Shown here: positions 1 to 7,751 of the stretch, piece by piece | Position numbering within the stretch: the first letter of the stretch is position 1 | Layout: each line of letters starts with the position of its first letter | NCBI GenBank assembly: GCA_023438885.1 | Contig: JAEXPS010000188.1 | Coordinates: forward strand, 1-40,768 | From: Actinomycetes bacterium | GTDB taxonomy: Bacteria; Actinomycetota; Actinomycetes; Actinomycetales; Cellulomonadaceae | Reading direction: 5' to 3' | Length of the DNA stretch: 40,768 nt | The notes under the pieces: generated by a model | Databases searched by the model: none | What the model saw: the letters and a program-made list of their open reading frames with translations, nothing else | What the model was told of the DNA's origin: nothing | Position numbers and translations under genes: made by a program

Positions 1-42
1 GGGCGGCGGCGACCCGTGAGCACGCCGCCCCGCCGGGGCCTG

Positions 43-549
43 TTAGGCGACGACGGCCTTCTCCAGGGCGAAGCGGCCCTGCTGGAGGAGGGGGAACGTG
101 GCCTTGAGGTAGCCGTCGCCCTGGCCGCCGCTCAGCTGCGGGTTGTCGATCATCACGAGGAAGCTCGACACCTTCTGCGCGGCGGCGACGGCGGTCGACG
201 AGGCGAGCCCGACGCGCTTGACGAGCCAGCCCACCACGCCGACTTCGGCACCGATGACCGTGATGGGGTCGTTCGCGGTGGGGACTCCGGCGGCCATGTC
301 GCGGAAGCAGATGAGGTTGCCGCCGTAGTTGCCGACGGTCGGAACCACGACGTTCGCCACGTCCGTGACGGAGCGCTCGTTGATCGTGTCGGACGCCTGC
401 ACCTGCACGTCCGAGGTGGTGAGCACGTAGGCCGAGATGTCGACGGCAGCCGTCAGCTCGGCGACGGTCGGCGCGTTCTCGTCGAGCAGACCGGCGATGT
501 CGTCGATCCACAGCCACTTGGTGACGCCGAGGTCGGCGGTTCGGGCCAT
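43..549 (-). CDS. Major tail (tube) protein
   Basis: A 168-residue protein beginning MARTADLGVTKWLW, of the size and style of actinophage major tail proteins that polymerise into the tail tube. It is the last gene visible of the head-to-tail series (terminase, portal, capsid, connectors, tail terminator, then this), which is where the tube protein is expected. An AAGGAGG lies seven bases before the ATG at 549. Its TAA stop at 43 is followed by a short GC-rich stretch running off the window, where tail assembly chaperones would normally begin. Assignment is by position and general resemblance; no catalytic motif exists to verify. Confidence 0.8.
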   Translation of the reverse strand: MARTADLGVTKWLWIDDIAGLLDENAPTVAELTAAVDISAYVLTTSDVQVQASDTINERSVTDVANVVVPTVGNYGGNLICFRDMAAGVPTANDPITVIGAEVGVVGWLVKRVGLASSTAVAAAQKVSSFLVMIDNPQLSGGQGDGYLKATFPLLQQGRFALEKAVVA

Positions 550-550
550 G

Positions 551-745
551 TCAGGCCTCCTTCTCCGCCGCGTCGGCGGGCTCGGGCTTCACCGGCTTGG
601 CGGCCGGCTTCGACTGCGGGCCGCGCCGGACGGCGGGCTCGCGGACCTCCACCTCGAACGGGCGGAAGCCCGGCTCGCTGGTGTGGTCGCGGACGGGGGA
701 CTCGATCGGCCGGAAGCCGGCCGGGTCCCGGGTGGGCTTGGCCAT
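551..745 (-). CDS. Small proline/lysine-rich phage protein between tail terminator and tail tube genes
   Basis: A 64-residue charged, proline-rich protein starting MAKPTRDPAGFRP. I chose the ATG at 745 because CCAGGAGG precedes it at good spacing; an upstream in-frame ATG (766) lacks one. The C-terminus is a low-complexity KPAAKPVKPEP-type tail, suggesting disorder. It ends one base before the ribosome site of the major tail gene. Short proteins in this slot are common in actinophages and sometimes act as head-tail or tail accessory factors, but no function can be assigned from sequence. Confidence 0.6.
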   Translation of the reverse strand: MAKPTRDPAGFRPIESPVRDHTSEPGFRPFEVEVREPAVRRGPQSKPAAKPVKPEPADAAEKEA

Positions 746-814
746 GGGTCCTCCTGGGGTGGGCATGGCAACGGCCCCGCGCGCCGGACGGCGACGGGGT
801 GCTTTGGGGTCGGG

Positions 815-1225
815 TCAGGGGGTGAGGCAGCCGAACTGCAGCGGCATGAACCAGCGCTTGGGCGTCACGTCGTCGTCGCGCAGGACCGTCACGGAGCGCG
901 GCGTCTCCTCGGTGAGGACGGCGCCCTCGGCGGGTGACCAGCCGGCGAGCACCTGGCGCACCTTCTGCACTGCGGGCAGTACCCACGACGGGTCACCAGC
1001 GGCAACCGTCACCTGGCACATCCAGTCGGTCCCGACCGCCACGGCGTCGACGGCCTGCTCGAGCGGTGCCACACCCGAGGCCGGCCACAGGACCGCGTAC
1101 GGGTAGACCCGGCCCTGGCTGTCCGCCGGCGGCGAGGGCGGCACGTCCCCGTCGTAGACGGCCAACGTGGTGAGGGTCTTCAGGCGCGCGAGGGTGGCGG
1201 TGTGCAGCGCGGACGGCTCGACCAC
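815..1225 (-). CDS. Tail terminator-like protein
   Basis: A 136-residue protein starting VVEPSALHTATLARLK from a GTG preceded by AGAGGAGG. Size, the N-terminal helix followed by a beta-rich section (YPYAVLWPASG, WMCQVTVAAGD) and a position between the gp10-like connector and the tail tube gene fit tail terminator proteins, which cap the tail tube and join it to the head. The open frame extends further upstream, but that part overlaps the promoter and start of the plus-strand gene at 1298 and has no ribosome site. The gap to the gp10-like gene is filled by that inverted gene, so transcription must read through it or restart. Confidence 0.68.
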   Translation of the reverse strand: MVEPSALHTATLARLKTLTTLAVYDGDVPPSPPADSQGRVYPYAVLWPASGVAPLEQAVDAVAVGTDWMCQVTVAAGDPSWVLPAVQKVRQVLAGWSPAEGAVLTEETPRSVTVLRDDDVTPKRWFMPLQFGCLTP

Positions 1226-1285
1226 GGGGCCTCCTCTCAATGTGGTCGCGCGGAGGATGAGGCTCCGAAGGACCAGACAGGGCAG

Positions 1286-1291
1286 TAATGT
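1286..1291 (+). promoter_or_regulatory. Putative -10 element (TAATGT) for a leaderless transcript
   Basis: TAATGT matches the actinobacterial TAnnnT -10 pattern and ends six bases before the ATG at 1298, so transcription would start at or next to the A of the start codon. No Shine-Dalgarno sequence is visible at this ATG. The -35 region at the expected distance is weak. Confidence 0.45.
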
Positions 1292-1297
1292 CCGGCC

Positions 1298-2008
1298 ATG
1301 GAGAATCCGGCCACGGAGCTCGCTGCGATGCTGGGTGAGTGGGCGGTGCCCTCGGGCAGCCCGCGAAAGCACCGCGATCGGGTAGCGACCAGCCGCGGCT
1401 CAACGTTCAGCGCGGAGCACGCGCGAGCCTGTCGATATCTGGCGGAGATCGAGCTCTGGATTCAACGACTTCGCGCCCGCAACGTCAACGTGTCGGGCTT
1501 TGAGGCGACCTATACGGCGTGGCAAGAGGCCGTGTTCAGCGTCCAGTTGCCGTGGCTGAGCGCCGTCGGCTCGGCCACGCCGGCGATCGGGAACGCTCAG
1601 CTGCACCTGTTAACCAGCCTTGGAGCGGCCATCGACTTGGCTGGTGGCGCGGTCGAAATCTCTCCCGCCACGATCGGGGCGGTCGAGGAGATCATCGCCA
1701 AGGCGGAGGAGTTCGTCCACCAGTCGGCCGGCATCCCGGAGTCGTTGCGGCTTCATCTTCTCGGACTGCTGGCCGAGATCCGCGAATGTGTGAACAGCGG
1801 TCGAGCCGATCGCGCGGCCACGCTCGTGTCGGAGTTCATCGGGACGGTCGACCTCACGGCGGAGCGCGTCCCTGAGGACGAGAAGTCCAATTGGCGCGGC
1901 CTTGCGCACGACTGGGTCGTGCAGTTCTCGGCGAACGTTGCAGCGGCTGGCACGCTTCCCCTCTTGGCTGCCGGCTGGCAGGCCGCGCAACTGGCGATCG
2001 GGAGTTAG
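1298..2008 (+). CDS. Inverted moron-type protein in the head-tail operon, function unknown
   Basis: A 236-residue protein on the strand opposite to all neighbouring structural genes. It is mostly helical, with a charged N-terminal part (MENPATELAAMLGEW), a central region rich in Ala/Glu, and a hydrophobic Ala/Leu-rich C-terminus (about residues 208-236) that could contact the membrane. The gene is somewhat less GC-extreme at third positions than its neighbours (codons such as GAT, ATC and TTG are frequent), which suggests separate acquisition. It has its own putative leaderless promoter and ends 10 bp from the stop of the convergent gp10-like gene. Self-contained inverted genes inserted in a late operon are typical morons, which often provide lysogenic traits such as superinfection exclusion. 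I do not recognise the family with confidence. Confidence 0.75.
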   Translation: MENPATELAAMLGEWAVPSGSPRKHRDRVATSRGSTFSAEHARACRYLAEIELWIQRLRARNVNVSGFEATYTAWQEAVFSVQLPWLSAVGSATPAIGNAQLHLLTSLGAAIDLAGGAVEISPATIGAVEEIIAKAEEFVHQSAGIPESLRLHLLGLLAEIRECVNSGRADRAATLVSEFIGTVDLTAERVPEDEKSNWRGLAHDWVVQFSANVAAAGTLPLLAAGWQAAQLAIGS

Positions 2009-2018
2009 CCGAGGCTCT

Positions 2019-2387
2019 TCAGAGGATGTCGCCTGCGAGCCGACTGAGGGCGGTCACCATGTCGGGCACGGCCCGGTCGAACGCCGGACCCAGGTAGGCC
2101 GCGGGCGCCATCCGCGAGGTGCCGAGCTCGACGAAGATCCCGTACGAGGCGGTGGGTCCGACCTCGACCTCGACCGCGCCTGAGCGCCCGTCGCTGATGA
2201 CGTCCATGCCGATGCTGTTGCGCAGGTTGCCGGTGTCGACGGGGGCGAAGGCCTTGGCTTCGCTCTCGACGCGGGCGCCAGTCTTGCGCACGATCGCGGA
2301 GGCTCCGGCGCCGACGCGCTTCCCGGCGCCGCCCAGGTCCACGGCCAGGCGGTTGAGCTCGGAGGCGTCGATGCTGATTCCGGCCAC
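2019..2387 (-). CDS. HK97 gp10-like head-tail joining protein
   Basis: A 122-residue protein containing the typical gp10-family core: a helix, then APVDTGNLRNSIG (about residues 49-62), then a GPTASYGIFVELGTSRM stretch (78-95) and PAAYLGPAFD near the end. This family takes part in head-tail joining or tail completion in HK97-like siphophages. Two GTG starts are possible; 2387 has AGGGGG seven bases upstream and is preferred, while 2393 overlaps the preceding stop. It is translationally coupled to the gene at 2390-2827 and converges on the plus-strand moron. Confidence 0.82.
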   Translation of the reverse strand: MAGISIDASELNRLAVDLGGAGKRVGAGASAIVRKTGARVESEAKAFAPVDTGNLRNSIGMDVISDGRSGAVEVEVGPTASYGIFVELGTSRMAPAAYLGPAFDRAVPDMVTALSRLAGDIL

Positions 2388-2389
2388 GG

Positions 2390-2827
2390 TCACGCCCCCT
2401 GGTTGGTCTGGTCGTCGAGCGCCACGTAGGTGACGTCGAAGCCTTCGCTGGTGGGCGAGTCGGCCTGGATGGTGAGCGTGCGGTCGACGAGGCTGGCGGG
2501 CGAGTTGGCGTCGACGAAGTCCACGTGCACGCGCGCGCCCGGGGTCTGCGGTGCCGCACTGCGCGGCAGCGACACCAGGACGGTGCGGATGGTGATCGGC
2601 TGGTCGGCGGCGTCGGCCTGGGCCAGCTGCTTCGGGTCGTAGGAGAGGGCCGCCCGCCCCTGGTAGGTCAGGTTCGGCGTCTCGGGCAGGGGGCCGGTTT
2701 CGGGGTCCCAACCGCCGCCGGTCGTGCCGTGCGTGATCGTCACCGTGGCGCCCATGCGGGCCTCGCTGACGGGTGCGTGATGCTCAGCCCACCGCGGGTG
2801 CATGGGGCGCGTCGACGGCAGAGGCAT
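2390..2827 (-). CDS. Head-tail stopper-like protein (resembles DUF6093)
   Basis: A 145-residue protein beginning MPLPSTRPMHPRWAEHH, followed by a beta-rich domain (GRAALSYDP, ITIRTVLVSLP, ARVHVDFVDA). Its slot between the gp6-like connector and the gp10-like protein is that of a head-tail stopper or adaptor. The overall pattern resembles the actinophage family DUF6093, recognised from memory rather than by search. It begins six bases after the preceding stop and its own stop overlaps the following start region, consistent with one co-translated head-tail block. Confidence 0.68.
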   Translation of the reverse strand: MPLPSTRPMHPRWAEHHAPVSEARMGATVTITHGTTGGGWDPETGPLPETPNLTYQGRAALSYDPKQLAQADAADQPITIRTVLVSLPRSAAPQTPGARVHVDFVDANSPASLVDRTLTIQADSPTSEGFDVTYVALDDQTNQGA

Positions 2828-2833
2828 GGGGGC

Positions 2834-3202
2834 TCAGCCCGCCGGGTAGGGCACGAACTCGGTCACGCCGAAGCCGCCGTCAGGGTCGTCCCAGGCGGCG
2901 TCCTCATCCTGGGCGTCAGCCTCGGCCCGCAGCGCCACGGCGTGCTTGCGGAGTGCGTCGGCGACCTTCGCGCCGTCGGTGGTGCGCCCGTCCGCGGTGC
3001 GGACCACCTTGGAGACCAGGGCCTCGCTGGTGGCGATCGCGTCCAGCGCGTCAGCCGCGGCCCGCCGGATCTGGCTGGGCGAGCCCGTGTGGAGGGCCAG
3101 GTAGCCGTCGATCATGGCGTCCGTGAGCACCAGGTCGGACTCGTCGATGTCGGCGATGAGGAGCCGGACCTGGCCCTTGGGTGACGTGTACTCGACGGTC
3201 AT
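2834..3202 (-). CDS. gp6-like head-tail connector
   Basis: A 122-residue, mostly helical protein starting MTVEYTSPKGQVRLLIADIDES. It has the gp6/YqbG-type pattern of head-tail connectors: an N-terminal segment specifying a short helix-loop (LTDAMIDGYLA), then a long helix with IRRAAADALDAIATSEAL. The conserved start has GGAGG at good spacing. These proteins form a ring under the portal. The preceding 207 bp up to the capsid gene holds no convincing gene. Confidence 0.72.
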   Translation of the reverse strand: MTVEYTSPKGQVRLLIADIDESDLVLTDAMIDGYLALHTGSPSQIRRAAADALDAIATSEALVSKVVRTADGRTTDGAKVADALRKHAVALRAEADAQDEDAAWDDPDGGFGVTEFVPYPAG

Positions 3203-3409
3203 GGCCAGGACCTCCCCGTGGGCGGTGTCGGACGCAGGACGCGCTGCTGCAGGGAGCGAAAGAGCCGGCGTGGACTCCCCAAGCGGCCTTCGTGGCGAGT
3301 GTCGGAGTGACTTCCGTTGCCGGCACCACGTTGACGCCCGACACCGCGGGCAGCTCGCGCGCGCTGGAAGGGGAACGCGCGCGAGCCGCCCGGGGTGGAT
3401 CAGCTGGGG

Positions 3410-4465
3410 CTAGGCCCCGATGCCGATGTACAGCGCGTCGTCGTACCCGGCGGCCGCGCCGTGCTCGTGACGGACCCGGTACCGGATCTCGTCGGTGTCG
3501 AAGCTGCCCTCGCTGGGGTCGATGGCCCCGCCGGCGACCCGGTAGCCCTGGTCGTTCTTGACCCGCAGGTCCGGGGTCTCGTGCCCGGCGAGGAAGCCGG
3601 AGATGATGTGCGGGTGCTGGGCGCCCGGGTCGGGCAGGAGCACCCACATCTTCGCGATGGAGGCGTAGCCCTTGCCGACGACCTGCAGCCACGGGTTGAC
3701 GATCACCTCGGGGGTGACCGACAGGCCGTTGCCGGCGATCTCGCGGCCCGTGGTCGGGTCCTTGATCGACACGGTCTTGACGATCGCGTTGGCGGTGTTC
3801 GCCAGCGCCGGGGGCACCATGAGCCGCAGGCCCGGGGTGAGGACCGGGCGCCCGTCGGCGTCGACACGCTGGCTGATCGCGTCGATGCCGCCCTGCAGGT
3901 TCGTGGCGTCCAGGGTCTTGCCCGTGACGTCCTGGCCGTCGGCCCACGTCGACAGCCCCGTGCCGGCCGCGTTGAAGAACAGCGCGGCGCAGTTGCGCTC
4001 CTCGGTCTCCCGGGCCGCGGTGGCGAGGCGCTGCGGCAGGTCGCGGAAGGCGTCGAGGTCGTCGTTGATGAACATCTCCCACAGGAGGGAGATGACGGCG
4101 CCGTACTTCTCGACCTTCCACGTCTTCTTCGACTCGGACAGGCTCCGGCCCTTGTACTCGGCGCCGGGCTTGACCTTGTCGAGGGCCGCGCGGCCGCCGA
4201 GCAGGTCGACGAGCGTGCGGTCCTTGAAGTTCGGGGCGACCTTGCGGGTCGCGTACCGCTGCCAGATCGAGGCGATGGCGCCGTACTCCCGCACCAGCTC
4301 CCGCTCGTAGCCGGCGGCGATCAGGTACGGGAAGTCGTCGGTGCCGAGGGCCTCCTGCAGGTCCGCGCGGGCCCGCAGGTTGCCGGTGAGCGCGCGCTCG
4401 AAGAGCTCGCGGGCACGGAGGATCGCGGTGTTGCGGCCCTCCGACTCGGTCATGAATCGAGGCAT
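3410..4465 (-). CDS. Major capsid protein
   Basis: A 351-residue protein with the order of HK97-fold capsid proteins: an N-terminal helical arm (about 1-50), a P-domain with a spine helix (RLATAARETEERNCAALFF, near 145-163) and a C-terminal A-domain containing GAIDPSEGSFDTDEIRYRVRHEHG. It lies directly downstream of the decoration protein gene and before the connectors. The ATG at 4465 has GAGGAG eight bases upstream; a second in-frame ATG lies four codons later. No delta domain is visible, in keeping with the separate scaffold nested in the protease gene. Confidence 0.85.
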   Translation of the reverse strand: MPRFMTESEGRNTAILRARELFERALTGNLRARADLQEALGTDDFPYLIAAGYERELVREYGAIASIWQRYATRKVAPNFKDRTLVDLLGGRAALDKVKPGAEYKGRSLSESKKTWKVEKYGAVISLLWEMFINDDLDAFRDLPQRLATAARETEERNCAALFFNAAGTGLSTWADGQDVTGKTLDATNLQGGIDAISQRVDADGRPVLTPGLRLMVPPALANTANAIVKTVSIKDPTTGREIAGNGLSVTPEVIVNPWLQVVGKGYASIAKMWVLLPDPGAQHPHIISGFLAGHETPDLRVKNDQGYRVAGGAIDPSEGSFDTDEIRYRVRHEHGAAAGYDDALYIGIGA

Positions 4466-4479
4466 GATCGCGGCTCCTC

Positions 4480-4833
4480 TCAGCCGACGAGGCGGACGGC
4501 CACGGGCTTGGTACCCGAGGAGACCGTGACGGCCTCGATCGCGTAGCCGAGCAGCGTGCCGGTGGTGGACGTGGTGTCGATGAGCTGGACGCGGGCGGTG
4601 ACCGCGCCGCCGCCGGAGGCGTGCCCGTAGACCGCCTGGCCGACCGTGGTGCTGGCTGCCAGCGGCAGCTTGTGCGCGCCGTTGAGCTTGACGGTGGCGT
4701 TGCCGTCAGCGTCGCGGTCGGTCTGGGCGACGCCGACGAGCCCGCCGACGACGACCGCCTCACCGGAGACGACGCCCGATGCGACGGGCAGCGGGACGTT
4801 GTTCGCGTCCTTGTAGACCTCGTTGGTGGCCAT
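4480..4833 (-). CDS. Capsid decoration protein (DUF2190-like)
   Basis: A 117-residue beta-rich protein, MATNEVYKDANNVPLPVASG at its start, followed by repeated short strands (VSGEAVVVGGLVGVAQTD, GAHKLPLAAS) and a hydrophobic C-terminus (TLLGYAIEAV). This is the pattern of DUF2190-type head decoration proteins that trimerise on the capsid surface and stabilise it. AAGGAGGG precedes the ATG at 4833. The gene lies between the protease/scaffold and the major capsid gene, the standard location. Confidence 0.82.
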   Translation of the reverse strand: MATNEVYKDANNVPLPVASGVVSGEAVVVGGLVGVAQTDRDADGNATVKLNGAHKLPLAASTTVGQAVYGHASGGGAVTARVQLIDTTSTTGTLLGYAIEAVTVSSGTKPVAVRLVG

Positions 4834-4837
4834 GGGC

Positions 4838-5266
4838 TCAGCCCTCCTTGATGGTGCGGCCGGTGAGCTTGGCGAGGCCCTCGTCGAGAGCCTCGGTGGA
4901 GATGTCCTCGCCGGTGGGCTCGCCCTTGCCGAGGCCGCGGACGGTCCCGGCGCCGGCGGCCGCGGCCGACTCGGCGGCGGCGGCCTCGGCGCTGGTGCGC
5001 AGGGCGTCCTCGTCGACCGTGCCGGACTCGGTGAGCGGCGGGTGGGCGGACAGGGCCGCGACGATGGTCGGGGCCTCGATGCCGGCGAAGGCCTCGCCGA
5101 CGATGCGCGCCGCGGTGGCACTGTTGGCACGGGTGACGGCCTCGCGGGCCGTGCTCTCGGCGGTCTCGGCGCGGGCGATCGCCGCGTCGCGCTCGGCCGT
5201 GAGCGTGGGCACCCGGCCGGCGTCCTCCTCGAGCTGGCGCAGTCGCGCCTCCTCGATCTGGGGCAT
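4838..5266 (-). CDS. Nested scaffold protein, internal start of the protease gene
   Basis: Within the protease frame an ATG at 5266 (MPQIEEARLRQLEEDAG) is preceded by GAGGAGG at workable spacing. Translation from it would give a 142-residue protein comprising only the coiled-coil scaffold part. Independent scaffold production from an internal start is well established for lambda C/Nu3 and other phages. The ribosome site and domain boundary are visible here; actual use of this start is inference. Confidence 0.55.
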   Translation of the reverse strand: MPQIEEARLRQLEEDAGRVPTLTAERDAAIARAETAESTAREAVTRANSATAARIVGEAFAGIEAPTIVAALSAHPPLTESGTVDEDALRTSAEAAAAESAAAAGAGTVRGLGKGEPTGEDISTEALDEGLAKLTGRTIKEG

Positions 5267-6163
5267 GGCGTCCTCCTCGGACTCCTGGGTGGTGGTCTGC
5301 CCGGCCGGGTTGACCGGGACATCGGTGGGGGCTGCCGCGGCCTCGCCGGCGGCGGCCTGGTTGATGGGCTGGTAGGTGGTGACGACGCGGACCTCGATCC
5401 GCTCGCCGGTCAGGCCCGTGGGCATGCCGTCGGAGTCGACGGAGTAGCCCTGCGCGAACGTGCCGTTGACGTCGCCCTGCATCTCGAACCAGACGGTCGA
5501 GGCGTCGAAGTCACGCACCCACGCGTACTGGGAGTCGTCGGAGGCGTAGGCCTGCCGCACCAGGTCGTGCAGGCGCTCGCGCACGTCGTTCGCGGTGGCT
5601 TCGGCCACGCCGCGGGCCTGGGCGCGCTGCACCACGCGGGCCGACTCGATGACCTCCATGACCTTGCCGCCGCGGCCTGCGTCGGTCACGTAGTCGACGG
5701 AGGCGGCCTCGGTGATCTCGTCGATGATGTCCATGCGGCGGCCCTCGACGACGCCCTCGTGGGCCTCGCACCAGGCGCGGATGCTGACGCCGATGACCTC
5801 GGCCATCTCGCTGATGGGCTTGCGCCACGCGGAGTAGACCTCGACGTCGGCGTACAGACCGGTGGTGGCCTCGTCGTACACCGCGTCGGTGACGAGCGCG
5901 CCGGCGACGTCCCGAACCGAACGCTCGGGCCGGTCGTAGGCCTCGGCCTGGCCGGGGTGGTCGAGGTACATCTTGAGCCCGGCGTGGAAGACCCGGGCCT
6001 CGGCGGCGCGGCGCAGCACGTCGGGCGAGTAGAAGCCGCTCGAGCCGATCCCGGCGTCGATGATGCGGATGCGCAGACGCCCCGGGCCGTCGGCGGGGAC
6101 GGCGGCCCGCGCGAACGGCGAGGCCTCGCGGACCAGGTGCCGCGCAGCGAGTGCGGTAGGCAT
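4838..6163 (-). CDS. Capsid maturation protease fused to scaffold
   Basis: A 441-residue protein. Residues 1-300 form a phage prohead protease-like domain with a probable catalytic histidine (LDHPG, about residue 68) and serine (GVSIRAW, about 126). A linker rich in Ala/Pro/Gln follows. Residues 300-441 form a charged coiled-coil segment (EEARLRQLEEDAGRVPTLTA) typical of scaffolding proteins. The protease trims scaffold and capsid arms during head maturation. A second in-frame start with its own ribosome site at 5266 would yield scaffold alone. The ATG at 6163 follows a GGGAGG-like site. The pairing of His and Ser is inferred from spacing, not structure. Confidence 0.8.
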   Translation of the reverse strand: MPTALAARHLVREASPFARAAVPADGPGRLRIRIIDAGIGSSGFYSPDVLRRAAEARVFHAGLKMYLDHPGQAEAYDRPERSVRDVAGALVTDAVYDEATTGLYADVEVYSAWRKPISEMAEVIGVSIRAWCEAHEGVVEGRRMDIIDEITEAASVDYVTDAGRGGKVMEVIESARVVQRAQARGVAEATANDVRERLHDLVRQAYASDDSQYAWVRDFDASTVWFEMQGDVNGTFAQGYSVDSDGMPTGLTGERIEVRVVTTYQPINQAAAGEAAAAPTDVPVNPAGQTTTQESEEDAMPQIEEARLRQLEEDAGRVPTLTAERDAAIARAETAESTAREAVTRANSATAARIVGEAFAGIEAPTIVAALSAHPPLTESGTVDEDALRTSAEAAAAESAAAAGAGTVRGLGKGEPTGEDISTEALDEGLAKLTGRTIKEG

Positions 6164-6186
6164 GACGGAACCTCCCGTGCCGGGGG

Positions 6187-6354
6187 ATGATGGCCTCGAT
6201 GGGTGCGGACGACGACGCGTCTTGCGTCGAGCACGTCTGGGTGATGCAGGGCGCGACCTTCACGATGGCCGGCGCTCAGGTGGACTACGTGTGCCGCCGC
6301 TGCGGAGCGCTGTCCGTGCAGGGCCCGGATCAGCTGACGGGCCGACAGCCCTAG
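6187..6354 (+). CDS. Small CxxC protein on the opposite strand, moron-like
   Basis: A 55-residue reading frame (ATG at 6187, or 6190 or 6199 in the same frame) encoding a small protein with Cys-x2-His (CVEH) and a later CRRCG, enough for one zinc site: CVEHVWVMQGATFTMAGA, then VDYVCRRCGALS. The pattern of a CxH, a W/V-rich strand and a CxxCGA end recurs in tiny actinophage proteins. It fills the gap between the protease and head morphogenesis genes but is read in the opposite direction. Its TAG stop shares four bases (CTAG) with the opposing gene's TAG stop. Function unknown. Confidence 0.62.
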   Translation: MMASMGADDDASCVEHVWVMQGATFTMAGAQVDYVCRRCGALSVQGPDQLTGRQP

Positions 6355-7418
6355 GCGGCGGCGCGGGCGCGCAGGTCACGGACCGGGGTGGGCGCCCACG
6401 AGTCGCGCCAGCCTTGGGTGTGCCGCTGCTGCGCCAGGTCCGACCAGCCGATCTTCCCGGAGTCGAGGAGGTCCAGCCGGTCGCGGCCCATGATGGCCAG
6501 GCGGGTAGCGGCCGGCTGCTCGTCGAACCAGGCCCGCGCGTCGGGCATGACCGACTCGGGTTCGTCGAGGTTGAAGCCCATCTCGCGCCACGTCTTGGTC
6601 AGCGGGATGCGCGCGCAGCGGCCCTGCTGGTGGTCATCCGGGCCGGACTCGTCGGGGGCGTGCGTGGTGCCGCTCATGGCCAGGCACGACGGGCAGGTGC
6701 GGTTGTCCATCTGGGCGAGCCACTGCCAGCCGGTCACCACGTCGAGGTTCGCCAGATCCTGCGCGCGGGCGGCCTGGCGGTGCGCGTCGAGCATCTCGGT
6801 GCGGCTGATCACCAGCGCCCGGGTCAGGCCCCCGTTGAAGGCGCCCTCAACCCGCTGGACCATGAGCCGCGCCGCGGTGCGGGGGTTGTCGCCGAGGGCC
6901 ACGCCGCGGATGAGCACCGCGTTCATGGCCTGCGTGGCCTGCGTCGACAGCGGCAGCGTGAGGGCCGTGACCTGCTGGGTGGTGCGCTGCACGATCGCGT
7001 CGAGCGCGGTGCCGTCGACGCGGTTGAAGCCGGCCGCGAGGGTCGCCTGGTCGCCGGCCTGGGCGGGCATCTGGGAGGCCACCAGGCGGGCCTCCCATTC
7101 GGCGGCCGCGGCCGTGGTCTCCGGCAGAGACTCGATGACGCGGGCGCCGGCGTCACGCGCGAGCTCGTCGAGCTTCGCGCGGGAGACTTCCATGGCCCGT
7201 AGCACCCGCTCAGCCCGCAGCACCTGACCGCGGCTCGGCCACTGGCCGTCCTGCGAGGCCGCCACCAGGTCGGCGATCGCCGCATCCCACGCGCCGGCCA
7301 GTTCGGACCAGGCGACAGCCCACGCCTTCACGGTGGCGCGCACCTGCTCGTCCACTACGGCCGACAGGTCCAGGCGCATCCCACGCGCCAGGCGCAGGGT
7401 GTCCGGGTTGACGGTCAC
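6351..7418 (-). CDS. Phage head morphogenesis protein (SPP1 gp7 / Mu gpF-like)
   Basis: A 355-residue protein starting at GTG 7418 (VTVNPDTLRLARGM), chosen because this GTG overlaps the preceding stop (GTGA). The C-terminal half has the minor head protein signature: ISRTEMLDAHRQAARAQ, then WQWLAQMDNRTCPSCLAMSG with a CxxC, then a GRCARIPLTKTW strand. This family accompanies the portal and enters the prohead, and some members are ejected with the DNA. A long helical N-terminal region precedes it. The gene ends in a four-base stop-stop overlap with the small plus-strand zinc protein. Confidence 0.85.
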   Translation of the reverse strand: MTVNPDTLRLARGMRLDLSAVVDEQVRATVKAWAVAWSELAGAWDAAIADLVAASQDGQWPSRGQVLRAERVLRAMEVSRAKLDELARDAGARVIESLPETTAAAAEWEARLVASQMPAQAGDQATLAAGFNRVDGTALDAIVQRTTQQVTALTLPLSTQATQAMNAVLIRGVALGDNPRTAARLMVQRVEGAFNGGLTRALVISRTEMLDAHRQAARAQDLANLDVVTGWQWLAQMDNRTCPSCLAMSGTTHAPDESGPDDHQQGRCARIPLTKTWREMGFNLDEPESVMPDARAWFDEQPAATRLAIMGRDRLDLLDSGKIGWSDLAQQRHTQGWRDSWAPTPVRDLRARAAA

Positions 7419-7750
7419 GCGGGGACCCAGGCGCCGTCGCGGATGAAGCCGTGCAGGTCGCAGCAGCCCGGCCAGTAGACCGACGGCTCCAGGTGCAGCG
7501 GCTCGCGGGTCACGAGCGTGTGTGCGCCCACCGTGGCGGGCACCCAGAAGGCTCGCGCGCCGTAGATCTCGGCCATGCGCTCGTCGCTGGCTTCCCAGAC
7601 GTGGTGGTCGCAGAAGTGCCACACGACGAGCTCACTGGGGTCCGAGCCCTCTTCCGGCCAGCCGTAGCCGTAGGCCACGAGCGGACCGAGGCGGGTCAGG
7701 CCGGACGGCAGTACAGCGGGATCGGTCCCGCGCTCAGCGCCCCAGCCCAC
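7415..7750 (-). CDS. Small phage protein, possibly DUF6527-like
   Basis: A 111-residue protein starting at GTG 7750 directly after the portal stop. The C-terminal half contains TREPLHLEPSVYWPGCCDLH followed by GFIRDGAWVPA, which resembles the end of DUF6527-type proteins (LxPSxxxxxCGxHGFIRxGxW). The middle includes WHFCDHHVWEAS, so metal binding by Cys/His is possible. It sits between portal and head morphogenesis genes and overlaps the latter by GTGA. Role unknown; a packaging or head accessory role is only suggested by position. Confidence 0.62.
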   Translation of the reverse strand: MGWGAERGTDPAVLPSGLTRLGPLVAYGYGWPEEGSDPSELVVWHFCDHHVWEASDERMAEIYGARAFWVPATVGAHTLVTREPLHLEPSVYWPGCCDLHGFIRDGAWVPA

Positions 7751-7751
7751 G

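Noticed and set aside
3203..3409. 207-bp stretch between capsid and connector genes with open frames on both strands
   Set aside because: Neither strand gives a convincing start, ribosome site or recognisable protein; left unannotated.
3395..4546. Long plus-strand open frame opposite the capsid gene
   Set aside because: It is the mirror of the major capsid and decoration genes; the Arg/Gly/Val-rich, low-complexity translation and lack of start signals show it is not coding.
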